This document shows, piece by piece, positions 7,129-16,888 of a stretch of DNA of 27,591 nucleotides. Made by a program: the position numbers and the translations under genes. The notes under the pieces are model-generated. The model was not told the DNA's origin. It made no database searches and saw only the letters and a program-made list of their open reading frames with translations. Within the stretch, counting starts at the first letter, position 1. Each line of letters opens with the position of its first letter. This DNA is from Mesotoga sp. UBA6090 (lineage in GTDB: Bacteria; Thermotogota; Thermotogae; Petrotogales; Kosmotogaceae), in assembly GCF_002435945.1 (NCBI RefSeq), contig NZ_DIXC01000055.1, forward strand, positions 1-27,591, written 5' to 3'.

Positions 7129-9789
7129 TCAAGAAGCTCTTTGAGAGCTCTGTCGACCGAGTGGCTGGAGTTCTACAGTCACAATCTCTTTTGGTTCGCA
7201 GACTAGATATATCTCTGAGTTCTCGATTGAGATCTCTTCTTTCCTCTCTTCGCTCGCATCACAAAGGAAGACTCTATCAAAGAGTGCTTCCTTCAGCTCT
7301 ATCTTCACGTTGTCGCGCTGTGTTGAGAGATTCACAAGTCTAAGAATCAGACTGTCCCGGTCCTCGGCCTTCTTTATGGAAGCAATGTCTGTAGTGGATC
7401 CCTTAACGGCCAGAGGACTTTCCGGCAGTTCATTCGCGAAGCCCATTGCCAGAGGTTTTTTCAGATAGACGGAACTTTTCTCTAAAGTTTCTTTCAGCGA
7501 TTTCATGAAAAAAAGCGAATAACTGAAGACCAGGCTGCCCTTCATTTGCGCTTCGGGCGTTTCTATCTTTGGTCCTGCTGCTCGCTTCATACACGAAAGA
7601 GGATAAGGCGAAGCCAGATGCCCGACCGCCCTGAAGAGAGTCAGCTTCACCCCTTTCGCGCTGCTTTCGAATTCATTGATCCCTTTGGTGCTCACGGCAA
7701 ATCCGTCAAACTCATCCGATGTCTTTATCTCTCCAAATAAACCGCCATTCGGAAACGCGACGGGTTCATCCTCAATCCAGTTTGGATTCGGCGCCTGTTG
7801 AACTCTATCCTTTGCACCGGTAACTATGTCAAAGGGGGTCTTGTAGAAGATGGCCTTTCCGGGTTTTTCCTTCCAGAAATTCACCTGAAGCCTGTGGTTT
7901 TCACAGTAGTTCTCTACAACCGTTTCGATTTCCAGAACGCCGCTGTCCTTCGTGAGCTTCAAAGTACACTGAAGGGGCATCTCTATTTTCAAGCTGCTCC
8001 TTGACAGTCCTTTTTCGGTTAGACCCTTCGGAATGAGCATAGAATAGTGGAGTCTCAGACTTTTTGACAGAGGGCCGCTATCGAAAACTTCGATCTCCTT
8101 CAGGCTATTTGAACTCGTGGCGAGGCTATCGAAAGCCGGTCTTGAATAGACATAGCCATCCCCAGCGTCTCCGGAATCTTCGAATAAATTCGAATACGCT
8201 TTCTCACCTGTGGCCTTGTTGAGGATCTCAATAATTCCGTCAGGAAGGACTCTCACCAACATGCACCTGTTTTCCAGCTGAGGAAGGGTTTCTTCTTCAT
8301 ATTTCCTGTAATTGACTGGTCTGTCTGAAAGTGCGATGTAGAATCTCTTGAATGATAGTCCCTCGATTTTTGCATCGAGATAACCCTTCAAGGACACCAC
8401 CTTCTCTATTGGAGCCGATCGCCCCAGGAAGCCTAGAGCCTTCTCAGTCCTTTTCATCGAAGAGATCTGAAACTCGATCTCTTTACCATCTTCGTCCTTC
8501 ACAGTCGGCAACTTTGAAGAATCTTCAAGAACGTTGGCCGGGAGGTCAACATCCAGTTCAAGAGTATTGCTTATGTATGGGGAAGGGTTGAATAGAACGA
8601 AAGAGCTATTCTCTCTATCCCCAGTTACCGAGCAAAGTCTCGCCATGGAGTCTTGAACGACGTTTTGGGTTATCTCTACTGATTGCGAAAATCTGTGAGA
8701 CACATCTCGGTGAACCTTATCGACGCTGCATCCACCGATACTGTCGTGTGCCAGGTTTTGAAGAACTAGCTTCCACGCCTTAGTCAGAAAACTCCTGGGG
8801 TACTTCCGGCCGGCCAACCAGGCAAACGACGCCAGGGGCTCTGCGTAACTTTCCAGGAGATTCAGAGCTTCGAAGTTTTCACGCTTGTTGTCACACCTAG
8901 AAGAGAGAACGTTTGGAAGAATGAAGTTGAAGTAACCCCTCTTCGATGTATTAACACTTCTAAGCTCTCCGTGGAGAATTGGTATTTTCTGAGAAAGAGG
9001 AATCTTTTTCTCCAGTTCTCTGGATAGATCGTTGAAAAGCGCCTGTCGGCAGGAAAAGGAACTGTCTTTGTTTCCAGTGTATTCAATGAGTGGCAGGATT
9101 TTTTCATCGGGCTCCATGTGATCGCAGCCGTCCATCAAAACGACTATCCCTGTGGCCGAGTTCTTCATGAATTCGTCAGCTGAGTTCACAAAGAAGGCGG
9201 GATCTACGGGCGCTCCTTGAGGTGTGAAAGCCATGTTGCAGTACCCCTGCCTCTCGGGAAGCCTGTAAGTGTATAGGGAACTTCCATCGGCGCCCTCCCA
9301 GATGAATTCCCAAGGCAATTCATCACCCGATACGCCTCGCCATATAAGAGAAGAGGAGATTCCAAACTGCCTGGCTATCTGAGGAATCTGCGAGTTGTGA
9401 CCGAAGGTGTCTGGTAGATAGGCCAGCTTCTGAACCTCACCGAATTCCCTGGCCAGCTGCATCCCTAGCAACAGATTTCGAATCAGTGACTCCCCATCGG
9501 AAAGGAATTCATCGGCCTGAACATACCACGGTCCGATACCGATTTTCCCTGACTTAACCAACTTCTGCAGTGTCTGACGCATTTCCGGCCTGATTTCCAG
9601 GTAGTCTTCCAGAACAACGAGCTGTCCGTCAAGGTTGAAGCGCTCGTATCGGCTGTCTTTCTGGAGAATCTCTATGAGTCGGTCCATTGCTTTCACCAGT
9701 CTGAATCTAAAAGATTCAAATGGTTCATACCACTCTCTATCCCAGTGTGTATGGGACAGCACGAGTACGGTCTTACCGCCGCTCGCCAC
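7129..9789 (-). CDS. GH38 alpha-mannosidase (MngB-like), cytoplasmic
   Basis: An 886-aa canonical glycoside hydrolase family 38 protein. Near the N-terminus is SHTHWDREWY with zinc ligands H13 and D17 (and H15). GPWYVQADEFL (86-96) precedes LPDTFGHNSQIPQI, whose D127 is the expected catalytic nucleophile. The HDSIGG-like segment AHDSIGGCS and a long C-terminal beta-rich part follow, as in E. coli MngB (about 880 aa). No signal peptide is present. I chose the GTG at 9789: AGAGGTGA lies 5 bases upstream and the start overlaps the UroD-like gene by 17 bases. The in-frame ATG at 9825 has no ribosome binding site. It would release mannose from alpha-mannosides after import. Mannosylglycerate is a possible but unproved substrate. 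It is the last gene of the minus-strand operon. Confidence 0.93.
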   Translation of the reverse strand: MASGGKTVLVLSHTHWDREWYEPFESFRFRLVKAMDRLIEILQKDSRYERFNLDGQLVVLEDYLEIRPEMRQTLQKLVKSGKIGIGPWYVQADEFLSDGESLIRNLLLGMQLAREFGEVQKLAYLPDTFGHNSQIPQIARQFGISSSLIWRGVSGDELPWEFIWEGADGSSLYTYRLPERQGYCNMAFTPQGAPVDPAFFVNSADEFMKNSATGIVVLMDGCDHMEPDEKILPLIEYTGNKDSSFSCRQALFNDLSRELEKKIPLSQKIPILHGELRSVNTSKRGYFNFILPNVLSSRCDNKRENFEALNLLESYAEPLASFAWLAGRKYPRSFLTKAWKLVLQNLAHDSIGGCSVDKVHRDVSHRFSQSVEITQNVVQDSMARLCSVTGDRENSSFVLFNPSPYISNTLELDVDLPANVLEDSSKLPTVKDEDGKEIEFQISSMKRTEKALGFLGRSAPIEKVVSLKGYLDAKIEGLSFKRFYIALSDRPVNYRKYEEETLPQLENRCMLVRVLPDGIIEILNKATGEKAYSNLFEDSGDAGDGYVYSRPAFDSLATSSNSLKEIEVFDSGPLSKSLRLHYSMLIPKGLTEKGLSRSSLKIEMPLQCTLKLTKDSGVLEIETVVENYCENHRLQVNFWKEKPGKAIFYKTPFDIVTGAKDRVQQAPNPNWIEDEPVAFPNGGLFGEIKTSDEFDGFAVSTKGINEFESSAKGVKLTLFRAVGHLASPYPLSCMKRAAGPKIETPEAQMKGSLVFSYSLFFMKSLKETLEKSSVYLKKPLAMGFANELPESPLAVKGSTTDIASIKKAEDRDSLILRLVNLSTQRDNVKIELKEALFDRVFLCDASEERKEEISIENSEIYLVCEPKEIVTVELQPLGRQSSQRAS

Positions 9790-11005
9790 TGTGCTCACCT
9801 CTTCCGTATTCGAAGGCAGTCTCATATAGTCGCAAGATCTTTTCCGGAGAGATTTCCATCTGTATGTTGTGAATCGACGCGAAGACGAAACCCCCTCCGG
9901 GCGCCAGGACGTCTATTCTTCTTTTAACATCTTCTTCAACCGCTTCAACGGTTCCAAACGGCAATACATGCTGAGTGTCGCAGCCGCCTCCCCAGAACAC
10001 GATATCTTTTCCGAACTCCTGCTTCAGGCGTACGGGGTCCATGTTCTTCGCGTTTGTCTGAACGGGATTGAGAACCTGAACGCCGGCATCTATGAAGTCT
10101 CCGATGAAAGGGTAAACCGATCCACAGGAGTGAAGAAAGATGAAGAGTCCGGGTCTTTTGGAATGAATGAAATCGCAGAGATCCTTTAGCCGAGGTTTAA
10201 ATAGAGTTCTGAATATTCTGGGGGATATCTGCGTGTTCTCCTGTGTGCCGTAATCATCACCAATCTGAATAAGATCAATATCTCCGCCGAATTCAGACAG
10301 GTATACGTCAAGCTCAACAAGGTACTTTTCCAGGAGTCTGTCGAGGAAATACTCCACGAGAGGCCGGTCGGTTATCATTTTCTCCATAAACTCCTGATAG
10401 CCAAAGTAGCTGTGTCCCGCTTCAAGGAAGTTCCCCCCAAAAGCACCCATGATAGCGCAATCAGTTGCGCTCCTCAACTCTGAGAGCTGATCCTTGAGAA
10501 AGGTTACTTCTCTTTCCGAAAGTCCTGCCCTGATTTCATCGTCGATGGCCTTTCTATCTTCAGCCCCGGCCAGTGGGAAGTATTTACCGTCGAAGAAGAA
10601 CCCTCCATCCGGCATTGTTGCCACTATCCGACCGTCCCTGATTATCGCCCTGGAACCGTCGGGCATTCGAACAGGGTCGAAGCCGGCAGGCAGAAGGTAC
10701 CTGCCTCCGTCCCCGAACATATCGTATTCAATCCATTCGTCAATTCTTGTTCCATAACCTCCGTCAAGCCTCTTGAGCTCAACGACGTCAGAATGAACCC
10801 TTTCCCTCACCGATTCTTCGACCAGAGCAAGCTGCTGAAATACATCGTAGATTCTGACCGATCTGTCGGTTACGGCTAAATGGTCCTTGAGTTTCCTGTA
10901 GGCGATCGCGTGTATTCCCGTCGATCTCATGCCTCCCAGGTCAATAGGGACCCGATCGGCTTCCCTGTGGTTCATGGCTTCGACTATTCTCTCTCTTGAA
11001 GTCAT
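9773..11005 (-). CDS. UroD/MtaA-superfamily protein (methyltransferase-like)
   Basis: A 410-aa member of the uroporphyrinogen decarboxylase superfamily, in the branch related to corrinoid methyltransferases. A zinc-type H-x-C...C set is visible: H292 and C294 in FLHSCGS, and C342 in WGGGCDTQ. The family ending GGGFVFASIHNIQMEISPEKI is well kept. The ATG at 11005 overlaps the previous stop as ATGA, with GGAGGG about 8 bases upstream. The gene also overlaps the next one by 17 bases, so it is translationally locked between two GH38 genes. Haem synthesis is unlikely here. Such proteins recur in sugar-utilisation operons without known function. It could act on a methylated or otherwise modified sugar, which is only a guess. 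Confidence 0.85.
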   Translation of the reverse strand: MTSRERIVEAMNHREADRVPIDLGGMRSTGIHAIAYRKLKDHLAVTDRSVRIYDVFQQLALVEESVRERVHSDVVELKRLDGGYGTRIDEWIEYDMFGDGGRYLLPAGFDPVRMPDGSRAIIRDGRIVATMPDGGFFFDGKYFPLAGAEDRKAIDDEIRAGLSEREVTFLKDQLSELRSATDCAIMGAFGGNFLEAGHSYFGYQEFMEKMITDRPLVEYFLDRLLEKYLVELDVYLSEFGGDIDLIQIGDDYGTQENTQISPRIFRTLFKPRLKDLCDFIHSKRPGLFIFLHSCGSVYPFIGDFIDAGVQVLNPVQTNAKNMDPVRLKQEFGKDIVFWGGGCDTQHVLPFGTVEAVEEDVKRRIDVLAPGGGFVFASIHNIQMEISPEKILRLYETAFEYGRGEHSGERR

Positions 11006-13695
11006 ATCGATCCCTCCGGTTGTTCAGATATGGAAATAAACCCGAACGGTTCCAATGTATAGCCTTTCCCTTCTCCAGTGAAGATGTGACCACGCTTTCC
11101 GGAAACTTCTTTCGCAAAAACCGCCGCATTGTTCGAGGAATCATTTCCAAAAAACAGCTCAACGTGCTCGCTCGCTCGAATTTCCGTTAACCGGGCCGAT
11201 GTGGTTTTCGCCCCGCTCTTGAAGGCAGAGAGCGGATGTCTGACAATAGAGGAGTATTCACATAACTCAAGAGACCTGCCTGAAAGCCTTACGGCGAAAT
11301 TCAGCGGCTCGCCGTTGAGGTAGGGACTGGCAAAACGATTCTGCAGGTTCCCGCTGAAAAGCCTAAAATAGAGTCTGCCGCTGTTTGCAAGAAACCGCCT
11401 GAACCCCAGTGGAGAAGGTGATTCGAAATCGACGAGGTTCACACCTTCCATACCAATGTTGAACGAGCGGCCGTCGCTATCCTCTATTCTCAAAGCACCG
11501 AGGACCGTAAGCGCATCCGCCCCGCTTCCGCTTATAAGCTCTTCAAGACGGGTAATCCTTCCGGGAGAAGAGTAACACACTTCAGGGTTTTCTGCATTGA
11601 GGGGTATCTCTAGAAAGACAAAATCGGAAGGACCGACGCCGTATATGTAATTGAATCTCACTTTCAAGATTATCTCCCCTCTACCGGCGGGCAGGAGGTA
11701 AGTCTTCTTGAAGGGCCTGCAGTACTTGTCGATCGGCTCGAACTCCACTGCCACTCCCCACGAGGATTCAAAGACTCTATGGCCGCATTTCAACGACAGA
11801 TAATCCTCTATCAAGCCGGCCGGCACCTTGCCGGTGTACAGCTCTTCGTGATTAACCGCGTCTACCAGATTGCCGGCGGGATTTACAGGTTGACGCACAA
11901 TCTTCATTTTTCCTGCTGATGAACCGGGTGACACTATTTCTGTGTTGTCCTTTTTGGAGACAGCAGATACTAGCTCGCCCCTGTCGTTGAAGGAGAGATC
12001 AAAGTCCGGTGTCGAGATCTCGAAGTCCCCTTCCGAAAGGGATGTGTCAGGAATTTCTTTCGAAACTCTCTCGGCCAGAAAGCTTCTGTGTTCGAAGGCA
12101 ACAAGCTTTCCAGGATCGAAGTACAGATTGCCGTCGTAGAAGAGCGAGGGAACTTCCGTTCCATCCCCCTTAAATAGTCTTAGATCGGGATCATCACACC
12201 CCATTACGCAGAAATCATTGCGAGTATGACCGGTCGGGTTGAGGACAGTGATGAGCTCGCCGCTACCAAACACCCTTTCTCTAAGGGCCTTCAGCGTATC
12301 GTCGGCTCCTCGGGAGGCCTGAAAGACCCACCCGAAACCCTGAGATACGGCCTCAAGAATCTTTTCCGGGTCGTTCGAGAGATAAAGCCCGCCTCCGCCA
12401 GAGTGCTCGTCAAATCCACTGAGTTTCTCAAAGTTGCTTTCTATTTCTTCCAGACATTCTCCGTCCGAAATGTAGTTTAACAAAGAGGCCTCGTGCAGTC
12501 TTGAAAAAACCTTCGAAGAGAGCGAGTTTTCTCTTGGATAGGCAAGAATGTTCGAAGTCCACCAGCCGTTGAATTCTCCTTCGGCTTCTTCCAGATCGGC
12601 GCAGAAAGGCCTGAGCCTGTCGAAGAAGCCGTTGATGGTTGCGGTCGTGATTCTTGGATTGCTCCAGGTAAGGTTCCATTCCTCAATCATTTTTACCGGA
12701 GTAAAGACCGGTTCTCTGTTGTCGATAGCCATAGGAATGGCATAGACCGGTGGTCCGTAGTTTCTGCCGTCCAGTTCGGTCAGCTTTGCCAGAATTTCTC
12801 TTCTTAGGTTTGCAAGATCTGATTCAAAGAATCTGTACCCTTCTATGTAGGCCCATTTTGGATCGTCAGTAATCCAGACTAGAACCCTTCCGCCTCCGGG
12901 AAGTCTCCAAAAGAATGGTGTTCTCAGATTCGTAAACTCTTTGAAGGGCGCCACGAAATTGTTAATTGACATAAAGAGGTTTTCGACACCAATGTTGACC
13001 AGGAGCTCTAGAAGCCCCGTGCTCATTCCAGGCACATCGCTGAGAAAGGCACTCCTAACTTCAATACCCTCCGCTTTCAAGGATCTCGCCTTCCTCAGTG
13101 AATGGAAGAGCTCCTCGAACTCGGTTCTATCTGCGTAATGATGAAGATAGAGAGCTCCGATGCCAAATTCTCCGCTTTTCAGCAGATCGCGGATTTTCTC
13201 CCTTTCGCTCGGACTGGATTTCTTGTCGAAGCAGGAAAGAGCCCAGGTCGTTTCTATGTTCCACCTGAACCTCGACTCTTCGGGGAATTCAAGACTTTCA
13301 CGATAGTAATCGATCGCAGTGGATGAATAACGGGCCTGAAGCTTTTCGACCTCGCTGATGGTTGTTGTATAGCCCAGATCGACGTGAGAAAACATCAGGA
13401 GGTTGAATTCGATCCTCCTGGGTGGGTCAAGTTCAATAGTCTTCTCGACTCTTTGGCCGCACGAAGTTACTGTCACCTTAGTTTTGCCGCTCTCGCAGAC
13501 AAAGAGTTCTGATGTTTCCCCCGGAGGAATCGTTAGGCGTTCGTTCGAGCCGACCTGCGAAAGAAAGACCTCGCATGTTTCTTCCGAGTGATTGTGGATC
13601 AATGTCAGCCTCGGGAATGCCTCGGATCTCTTCAGCAAATCGGTAAAAACCAGCTCTGTCCTTATGAAGGCCTCATCAATCTTTACAACTATCAT
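11002..13695 (-). CDS. divergent GH38-like glycosidase, cytoplasmic
   Basis: An 897-aa protein with a beta-rich N-terminal part (about 1-95, containing IPPGETSELFVCESGKTKV) followed by a GH38-like catalytic domain. H104 and D106 (FSHVDLGYT) match the metal motif, and D220 in LSDVPGMS is where GH38 places its nucleophile, though the usual D-x-FGH is replaced by DVPG. A segment around RWNIETTWAL and GEFGIGALYLHHYADR also follows the family layout. There is no signal peptide. The start at 13695 has GGTGG about 9 bases upstream. The gene follows LacI by 17 bases and overlaps the UroD-like gene by 4 bases. An exo-acting alpha-mannosidase or related activity is likely, but the linkage and sugar are unknown. 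It is clearly related to the secreted enzyme at 14704-16869. Confidence 0.8.
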   Translation of the reverse strand: MIVVKIDEAFIRTELVFTDLLKRSEAFPRLTLIHNHSEETCEVFLSQVGSNERLTIPPGETSELFVCESGKTKVTVTSCGQRVEKTIELDPPRRIEFNLLMFSHVDLGYTTTISEVEKLQARYSSTAIDYYRESLEFPEESRFRWNIETTWALSCFDKKSSPSEREKIRDLLKSGEFGIGALYLHHYADRTEFEELFHSLRKARSLKAEGIEVRSAFLSDVPGMSTGLLELLVNIGVENLFMSINNFVAPFKEFTNLRTPFFWRLPGGGRVLVWITDDPKWAYIEGYRFFESDLANLRREILAKLTELDGRNYGPPVYAIPMAIDNREPVFTPVKMIEEWNLTWSNPRITTATINGFFDRLRPFCADLEEAEGEFNGWWTSNILAYPRENSLSSKVFSRLHEASLLNYISDGECLEEIESNFEKLSGFDEHSGGGGLYLSNDPEKILEAVSQGFGWVFQASRGADDTLKALRERVFGSGELITVLNPTGHTRNDFCVMGCDDPDLRLFKGDGTEVPSLFYDGNLYFDPGKLVAFEHRSFLAERVSKEIPDTSLSEGDFEISTPDFDLSFNDRGELVSAVSKKDNTEIVSPGSSAGKMKIVRQPVNPAGNLVDAVNHEELYTGKVPAGLIEDYLSLKCGHRVFESSWGVAVEFEPIDKYCRPFKKTYLLPAGRGEIILKVRFNYIYGVGPSDFVFLEIPLNAENPEVCYSSPGRITRLEELISGSGADALTVLGALRIEDSDGRSFNIGMEGVNLVDFESPSPLGFRRFLANSGRLYFRLFSGNLQNRFASPYLNGEPLNFAVRLSGRSLELCEYSSIVRHPLSAFKSGAKTTSARLTEIRASEHVELFFGNDSSNNAAVFAKEVSGKRGHIFTGEGKGYTLEPFGFISISEQPEGSI

Positions 13696-13712
13696 CCTTT
13701 TGCACCACCGTT

Positions 13713-14699
13713 CTATCGCTCAACGAGTTCCGTTTCCAGAAAGACTCTTCTCTGCTCTCCCCGGTCTCCCTGCAATCTATTCAGAAGAATTGTCGCCGCC
13801 TGTTTCCCCATTTCATAGGTCTTCTGGGCCACTGTGGTTACTGGAATCTTCAGGAATGAGAGAAACTCGAAATCGTCGAACCCGCCGACGGTGATTTTAT
13901 TCTCCAGATGCGGATGTTCCAGAAGGTATTTAACCACACCCAGAGTAATATCTCCGGTGCTCCCGATTATCACTTGCGGAGGGTCATCGAGCTTCATCAG
14001 TTTTCTGGTGCAGGCATAGCCGTTTTCCATTCTGAGGGTCTTTCCGTTGACGATGTATTTTGAAGGCAGCTTTATTCCGCACTTGAGCACTCCATCCATG
14101 AAACCGTCCAGCCTCTCTCTGATGGCCGACGCGTCTTCCTCCTGAGTAATAAAGGCTATCTTCTCCTTTCCCTTGGAGACCAGGTGCTCCACCAGCTTTC
14201 TGGAACCGTTGCGGTTGTCACTCACCACAAAATCGAAATGCGAGCGGGGAATGTACCTGTCTATCAGAATCAATGGCACGGAGATGCTGTTGAGGAACCT
14301 TATGGACGCCTGATTGAAAACGCCCCCGACATAAAAGAGAATAAGCCCGTCAACCCGCTTTTCCAGCAGAAGCTTGAGTTCTCGCATCTCCTTCGTCGGA
14401 TCGTTGTCGGAGACGCCCAGGAGTATGTTATAGCCTGCCGGAGAGCACACGCTCTCCAGGCCGTCGAATATATCATGCATGAATGACCTGAGGTTTGGAA
14501 GGACCAGACCAATTGTCATAGTTTTCTTCGTTACCAGGCTCTTTGCAGCCTGGTTAGGCAGATAGTTCATGTTTCTTGCTGCGGAGATAATTCTCTCCTT
14601 CGTCCTTTTGTTTACTCTCGGATCGTCTCTCAATGCCCTGGAGACAGTGGAGATTGACACGCCTACAAGTTCAGCGATCTCTTTCAAACCGACGCTCAT
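13713..14699 (-). CDS. LacI-family transcriptional regulator
   Basis: A 328-aa LacI/GalR regulator. Residues 4-23 form the helix-turn-helix (LKEIAELVGVSISTVSRALR), followed by the hinge-side segment NYLPNQAAKSLVTKKT and a periplasmic-binding-protein-like sensor domain from IGLVLPN to the C-terminus (typical GGFDDFEFLSFLKIPVTTVAQ). The start ATG at 14699 has AAAGGTGAT upstream, 4 bases after the GH38-like gene. It sits inside the operon it probably controls. The perfect 18-bp palindrome at 20107-20124 has the TTGCAAACGTTTGCAA form typical of LacI-family sites and is the best candidate operator. The inducer is presumably a mannoside or mannose derivative. Repressor action is assumed from the family. 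Confidence 0.93.
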   Translation of the reverse strand: MSVGLKEIAELVGVSISTVSRALRDDPRVNKRTKERIISAARNMNYLPNQAAKSLVTKKTMTIGLVLPNLRSFMHDIFDGLESVCSPAGYNILLGVSDNDPTKEMRELKLLLEKRVDGLILFYVGGVFNQASIRFLNSISVPLILIDRYIPRSHFDFVVSDNRNGSRKLVEHLVSKGKEKIAFITQEEDASAIRERLDGFMDGVLKCGIKLPSKYIVNGKTLRMENGYACTRKLMKLDDPPQVIIGSTGDITLGVVKYLLEHPHLENKITVGGFDDFEFLSFLKIPVTTVAQKTYEMGKQAATILLNRLQGDRGEQRRVFLETELVER

Positions 14700-14703
14700 A
14701 CAA

Positions 14704-16869
14704 TCACCTTTCTTCTCTTGACGTAGCTGTGATTACGAAAGGGGCATTTATGAAGCCGGACGCCCTTTCAAATCCCCCGCCTGCGAATGTGTCCATATAG
14801 AACGAAAAGACCTGTACCTTTGGAGTCCCCGGCTCATTTTCACCGAGGAGGGTTATGCCCAGGTCCGAAGTGGCGCTATAGCTGTAATGCCTGAGAAGTT
14901 GAAACCTCAGCTTCTCGCCATTATTGAATGAGAAACTCTGACGACTGGCGACCAAGGTCTTCTCCCCCGATCTGTCGAGAATGACAAAGCTCTCGAAGGG
15001 TATGAATGGAGGCCTCTCCCCGGCTAGGCCGCTATTCATCTTCGTGAAGGACCTTGCCCCCATGTATTCTATGCCGGTGATGTCTTCAAGCCCTAGAGCC
15101 AGAACATAGTTTATCGAATGGTCAGCGTACGGTATCAGCGGCAAACCTTCTTTGTCGATTGCTACCCTTATCTCGACCCCTCCACGGGAATAGACTATGA
15201 GCGAAATCTGTGAAAGTGGACCGCGGTCAAAGCCGAGAGTCACAACCTCTCTCAACCCATCAGAAGATCGATTCTGTGAAGATATTTTAGCACCTGAAGG
15301 CAGAAAGGTCGTGGGTTCTCCCGTCAAATAAGATTCAAGCCTTAGATCGAATTGCAGACTTTGGCCTTCTCTGGATGTCATTGTGACCTCTATCGAGCCG
15401 TCCTCAACTTGCTGGTAGTCAAGAGTGGAGAAGCTCTTAAGACTTTCTTCATTATCCGTTTCTTTTCTGTATCCGGCTAATAGCACTGAATTCACACCCT
15501 TCTTCAATGGCAGAAAGAAGAAGTATCCATCTTCACAAGAGTTCCAGCGATCCGTGTATTCTGTATGAAACGGGTACCCTGAGAAGATCGTGCCCGAAAT
15601 TTCCAGCTGCAGGCATTCCCCTTCGCGAATTTCGGACGGTATTTCTACGTAATACTCTCCATCGTGAGGGGCGATAATGTAAAGTTCGTCGCTTACAGAT
15701 TCTTGACTGGTCATTTTTTCCAGGAGTTTTTCCAGGGCCCCGTAAGCTTCGACGGCGAAGCCCACAACGCTGGCATTCGACGTGATGGTCTTCGCCAACG
15801 TCAGCTTACCAGGCCAGCCAGCAGTGACGGCCGATGTGTGTTCTCCGTACATAACCAAATTGAGGTCCATCGAGCTTTTCAGCTCTGGGTCCGTTCTCTC
15901 GAGTTCTTCATCCAGTTCCCTTGCGAATTCCTGTACGCGGCGTACCTGTCCGGCTGAAGAGGGTCCTCCGCTCTTGACAACCTCCCACCAACCCGACCAA
16001 TCGCCGCTGTAGGTTTCCAGAGTTTTTCCGTACTTCTCTTCCATAACATTCATGAACTGCGAAGGAGTGGAGATTAACAGCTCTGTTTCCGGATCATCCC
16101 AAGCTTTATAGAGATCGAGATATGCGACGGCACCGGGGAAGTACCCGGCATTGTCAAATGCGATCATTATCGCCGCTTCTGAATACGGGTACCCCGTTTC
16201 TTCAAGATTGTTCAGATAATTCCGGAGCATTGACATATTCTTGAGCAGATAGCCCTCCGCGTAGCTGTCCTTGCTGATCCAGCAGAGAATGCGATTTCCT
16301 AGGGGACCCTGCCAATAGAACAGGTTGTGACTGCCTTCAAGACCGAGAGCCGATCCATAGGCATCGTTTATCCCGCTCATGAAGTACATTACCCCTTTCT
16401 CTGCTAGAACGTCGGGAAGATCTGCCGAGAAACCGGGGACATCGTTCATGAGGCAGGTGGCGATTTCGAAGCCGCTTTCACGGGCGAAATCGAGAGCCCT
16501 TTCCATGCTTTTCGAGAGTACATAATCATTTGTAAATCCTGTATGCATCGAGCCATATGCCGACCCGAACTCTATCCTTCCCTCCCTTGCATAATGCCGG
16601 TAAAGGTCGACCAGATAGGGTTCAGGGTTCGATTTCAGCCAGCAGTCGAACTGCCAGAAGGTCTCTACGGTGAACTTGAAATCCGAAAAACTCTCCATGA
16701 AATCGGGAAGATCGTTGTACATTTCCGCATAGAATTGGGCGACCTCCAGCTGCGTTCCCGTGAAGCCGATATCCTGGTGGCTGAAGGGAATTAGATACAC
16801 CTTTTCGATTTTGGCTTGCGCAGTCACTGCAAGAAATAAAACAGTCAAGAGCAGGACGGTTCTTTTCAT
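14704..16869 (-). CDS. secreted GH38-like glycosidase
   Basis: A 721-aa protein with a clear signal peptide (MKRTVLLLTVLFLAVTAQA, cleavage probably after residue 19), so it acts in the periplasm or outside. H31 and D33 (PFSHQDIGFT) give the metal motif, and D143 in MNDVPGFS the presumed nucleophile, with TVETFWQFDCWL between them. Layout and the DVPG form match the cytoplasmic enzyme at 11002-13695, and it lacks that protein's N-terminal extension. The ATG at 16869 has GGGAG about 9 bases upstream and lies 19 bases after the permease stop. It probably trims the external substrate to pieces the importer can take. Activity on alpha-mannose is expected from the family and the locus, not proved. 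Confidence 0.83.
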   Translation of the reverse strand: MKRTVLLLTVLFLAVTAQAKIEKVYLIPFSHQDIGFTGTQLEVAQFYAEMYNDLPDFMESFSDFKFTVETFWQFDCWLKSNPEPYLVDLYRHYAREGRIEFGSAYGSMHTGFTNDYVLSKSMERALDFARESGFEIATCLMNDVPGFSADLPDVLAEKGVMYFMSGINDAYGSALGLEGSHNLFYWQGPLGNRILCWISKDSYAEGYLLKNMSMLRNYLNNLEETGYPYSEAAIMIAFDNAGYFPGAVAYLDLYKAWDDPETELLISTPSQFMNVMEEKYGKTLETYSGDWSGWWEVVKSGGPSSAGQVRRVQEFARELDEELERTDPELKSSMDLNLVMYGEHTSAVTAGWPGKLTLAKTITSNASVVGFAVEAYGALEKLLEKMTSQESVSDELYIIAPHDGEYYVEIPSEIREGECLQLEISGTIFSGYPFHTEYTDRWNSCEDGYFFFLPLKKGVNSVLLAGYRKETDNEESLKSFSTLDYQQVEDGSIEVTMTSREGQSLQFDLRLESYLTGEPTTFLPSGAKISSQNRSSDGLREVVTLGFDRGPLSQISLIVYSRGGVEIRVAIDKEGLPLIPYADHSINYVLALGLEDITGIEYMGARSFTKMNSGLAGERPPFIPFESFVILDRSGEKTLVASRQSFSFNNGEKLRFQLLRHYSYSATSDLGITLLGENEPGTPKVQVFSFYMDTFAGGGFERASGFINAPFVITATSREER

Positions 16870-16888
16870 CGTTACGATCTCCCAACCT

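Noticed and set aside
9773..11005. HemE (uroporphyrinogen decarboxylase of haem synthesis)
   Set aside because: The H-x-C...C zinc set belongs to the methyltransferase-like branch, and the gene is embedded in a sugar operon without other tetrapyrrole genes.
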